A stretch of 64,000 nucleotides of DNA from an uncultured Dehalococcoidia bacterium (GTDB lineage Bacteria > Chloroflexota > Dehalococcoidia > Lucifugimonadales > Lucifugimonadaceae): assembly GCA_951812795.1 (NCBI GenBank), contig OX638325.1, positions 434,001 through 498,000 of the forward strand. Reading direction: 5' to 3'. The translations under genes were made by a program, and so were the position numbers. Of the stretch, positions 62,521 through 64,000 are shown in pieces. Below the pieces are notes generated by a model. The model had not been told where the DNA came from and did no database searches. It saw only the letters and a program-made list of their open reading frames with translations. The number at the start of each line of letters is the position of its first letter. Positions within the stretch are counted from its first letter, which is position 1.

Positions 62521-64000
62521 ATGCAGAACCGATTGAAGGTTATTGTCGCCATGCTGGTAGTCGCGTTGACGATTTTGTCCTGCCAGCTGAGATTCCAAGA
62601 AGAGGAAAAGGTGCTGACGATCGTCTACTGGCAAGCGCCGTCGGTGCCCAGCGCCTACCATTCCGGGGGCATCAAAGACATCGATGCGGCGGCGATAACT
62701 TTGGAGCCGCTAGCCCGGTACGACCCAAGCGGAAACATCGTTCCAGTTTTGGCGTCGTCAGTTCCCGTGGTCGGTGAAGGCGTTTCTTCGGACCTGACCT
62801 CGATTACCTGGACATTGAAAAGAGGGCTGAAGTGGTCGGATGGCAGCGGTCTCACAGCTGACGACGTGGTGTTTACTTGGCGATACTGCACCAATCCGAA
62901 CACCGGTTGCACCAGAGAGAGTTCGTTCGATGGCATAACTAACGTTGAAGCGATCGATAGCGAAACGGTCAGGATCACGTTTGAGGCGCCGACGCCCTAC
63001 CCGAACGCGGCGTTCGTTGGAAGCGGGAACCCGATCATCAGTGCGGCGCAGTTCGAGAATTGTCTGTCAGCCGAAAGTTCTTGCGACCAACGATTTGAAC
63101 CGATTGGCGCCGGCCCGTACCGGATAGTGAACTTCACGCCGAACGAGGAGGCAGTCTACGAGCGCAACCCAGAGTATCGAGGCGACGAGCCGTATTTCGA
63201 TCGAGTAGTGCTGAGGGGTGGCGGCGACGCGTTGAGCGCGGCGCGTTCGGTGTTGGAGACGGGCGAAACAGACTACGCGTGGAATCTTCAGATCGCGCCG
63301 GACGAATTGAATCGTCTCGAGGGCATGGGCGACGGTACAACGGTCGTTGCGTTCTCGAGCTTGGTGGAACGCGTCGTCCTGAATCAGACCAATCCTGATC
63401 CGGCGTTGGGTGATGACAGATCGGAATATATGAACGGGAACAATGCGCATCCGTTTCTATCAAACGAGGATATTCGTAAAGCGATGTCCATGGCAATCGA
63501 CCGTGAGCGGCTGGCTGCCGACCTCTATGGCGTGGCGGGCCAAGCGACTTGCAACCTGATTACCGGGCCTCCTAACTATGTATCGTCCGCAAACGATGAA
63601 TGTCTGACACAGGACATTGCCACGGCGAATCGGCTGCTTGACAATGTTGGCGCGGTAGACACCAACGGCGACGGCGTCCGAGAGTTCAACGGGACGCCGC
63701 TGAGCGTCGTTTTCCAAACTTCGACCAACGATGTGCGGCAGACGACCCAAGAATTGATCAGCGAGTGGTGGTCGCTAATCGGGATCGATGTGACGATCAC
63801 GCATCACGACGCGGCGCTGTTTTTCGGTGGTGATCCGATCGACGACGCGGCGATGACATACCGCAGGTTCTTCGCCGACGTGCAGATGTATGCGAACGGT
63901 ACGGGCATCGATCCGCAATCATATCTGTCGGATTTGATCTGCAATCACGTGCCGACCCGCGAAGACTACTGGTCGCTTGGGAATATCGCACGGGCTTGCG
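62521..64000 (+). CDS. Peptide/solute ABC transporter substrate-binding lipoprotein (3' end outside window)
   Basis: 493 codons, open to the right edge. Signal segment with lipobox (VALTILSC), then the SBP_bac_5 fold: ITLEPLARYDPSGNIVPVLA, TWTLKRGLKWSDGSGLTADDVVFT, GAGPYRIVNF, and LSNEDIRKAMSMAIDRERLA. It would capture peptides or other solutes for an ABC importer whose permease genes probably follow. ATG 62521 follows AGGA. The 214 bases upstream are AT-rich and hold no gene. Confidence 0.93.
   Translation, partial: MQNRLKVIVAMLVVALTILSCQLRFQEEEKVLTIVYWQAPSVPSAYHSGGIKDIDAAAITLEPLARYDPSGNIVPVLASSVPVVGEGVSSDLTSITWTLKRGLKWSDGSGLTADDVVFTWRYCTNPNTGCTRESSFDGITNVEAIDSETVRITFEAPTPYPNAAFVGSGNPIISAAQFENCLSAESSCDQRFEPIGAGPYRIVNFTPNEEAVYERNPEYRGDEPYFDRVVLRGGGDALSAARSVLETGETDYAWNLQIAPDELNRLEGMGDGTTVVAFSSLVERVVLNQTNPDPALGDDRSEYMNGNNAHPFLSNEDIRKAMSMAIDRERLAADLYGVAGQATCNLITGPPNYVSSANDECLTQDIATANRLLDNVGAVDTNGDGVREFNGTPLSVVFQTSTNDVRQTTQELISEWWSLIGIDVTITHHDAALFFGGDPIDDAAMTYRRFFADVQMYANGTGIDPQSYLSDLICNHVPTREDYWSLGNIARAC

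Noticed and set aside
1..64000. CRISPR arrays, transposases, integrases or phage genes
   Set aside because: Reading both strands gave no direct-repeat array, no transposase or integrase motif and no structural phage protein.

Overview
The window reads as one chromosome segment of a free-living or host-associated bacterium, most likely a member of the Chloroflexota (SAR202 or Dehalococcoidia-like). This is inference from gene style: lipoproteins with a Cys lipobox and Thr/Pro-rich linker, a peptide-type substrate-binding protein of the kind common in that phylum, several SDR oxidoreductases, CitE-like and MaoC proteins, and no outer-membrane assembly genes. No rRNA, transposase, prophage or CRISPR array was seen. 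One tRNA (Lys, anticodon TTT) is present.

Layout. 1-2.6 kb (+): end of a purine operon with an adenylosuccinate lyase/SAICAR synthetase fusion, a DUF3105 protein and purS. 2.7-9.1 kb (-): histidine operon hisZ-hisG-hisD-hisC-hisB, followed by a voltage-gated K+ channel. 9.3-19.9 kb: mixed metabolic genes (FAD oxidoreductase, PPK2, tandem SDRs, aminotransferase, threonine-synthase-like enzyme, gamma-glutamyltransferase, cytidylate-kinase-like protein). 20.1-25 kb: a broken gene, a small-protein/aspartic-protease pair, uvrC, a nonsense-disrupted coiled-coil membrane gene and an orphan protein. 25-33 kb: SPFH/NfeD membrane pair, SDR, MFS exporter, a HicB/HicA pair, a sugar-dehydrogenase-like lipoprotein and dnaN. 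33-39 kb: larB, a cytochrome c lipoprotein, a DNA-binding protein made of eight exact 24-residue repeats with an operator cluster upstream, and a selenocysteine-containing formate dehydrogenase. 39-43 kb: a dehydrogenase-like protein, CitE-like lyase, MaoC hydratase and threonine synthase. 43-44.7 kb: a small accessory island with HicAB, a hicB remnant, a 31-residue membrane protein and the second small-protein/aspartic-protease pair. 44.7-49.4 kb (-): error-prone repair operon imuB-DUF6504-dnaE2. 49.7-57 kb: MoaD-like carrier, then aroB-aroK-aroC-aroE, ruvX and alaS on the minus strand. 57-60.2 kb: a HigBA-like pair, tRNA-Lys, a decayed DUF3574 gene, an acyltransferase and VapBC. 60.2-64 kb: aldo/keto reductase, AI-2E family permease and a substrate-binding lipoprotein cut by the window end.

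The most notable items are: (1) a twice-occurring, translationally coupled pair of a small protein and a retropepsin-like aspartic protease; (2) an HTH protein with eight 24-residue helical repeats facing a cluster of TTGAACnnGTTCAA palindromes that also lies upstream of the formate dehydrogenase; (3) an in-frame TGA in that dehydrogenase with a SECIS hairpin carrying a GGUCU loop; (4) coexistence of long-form HisG with HisZ; (5) a perfect inverted repeat in front of the imuB-dnaE2 operon.
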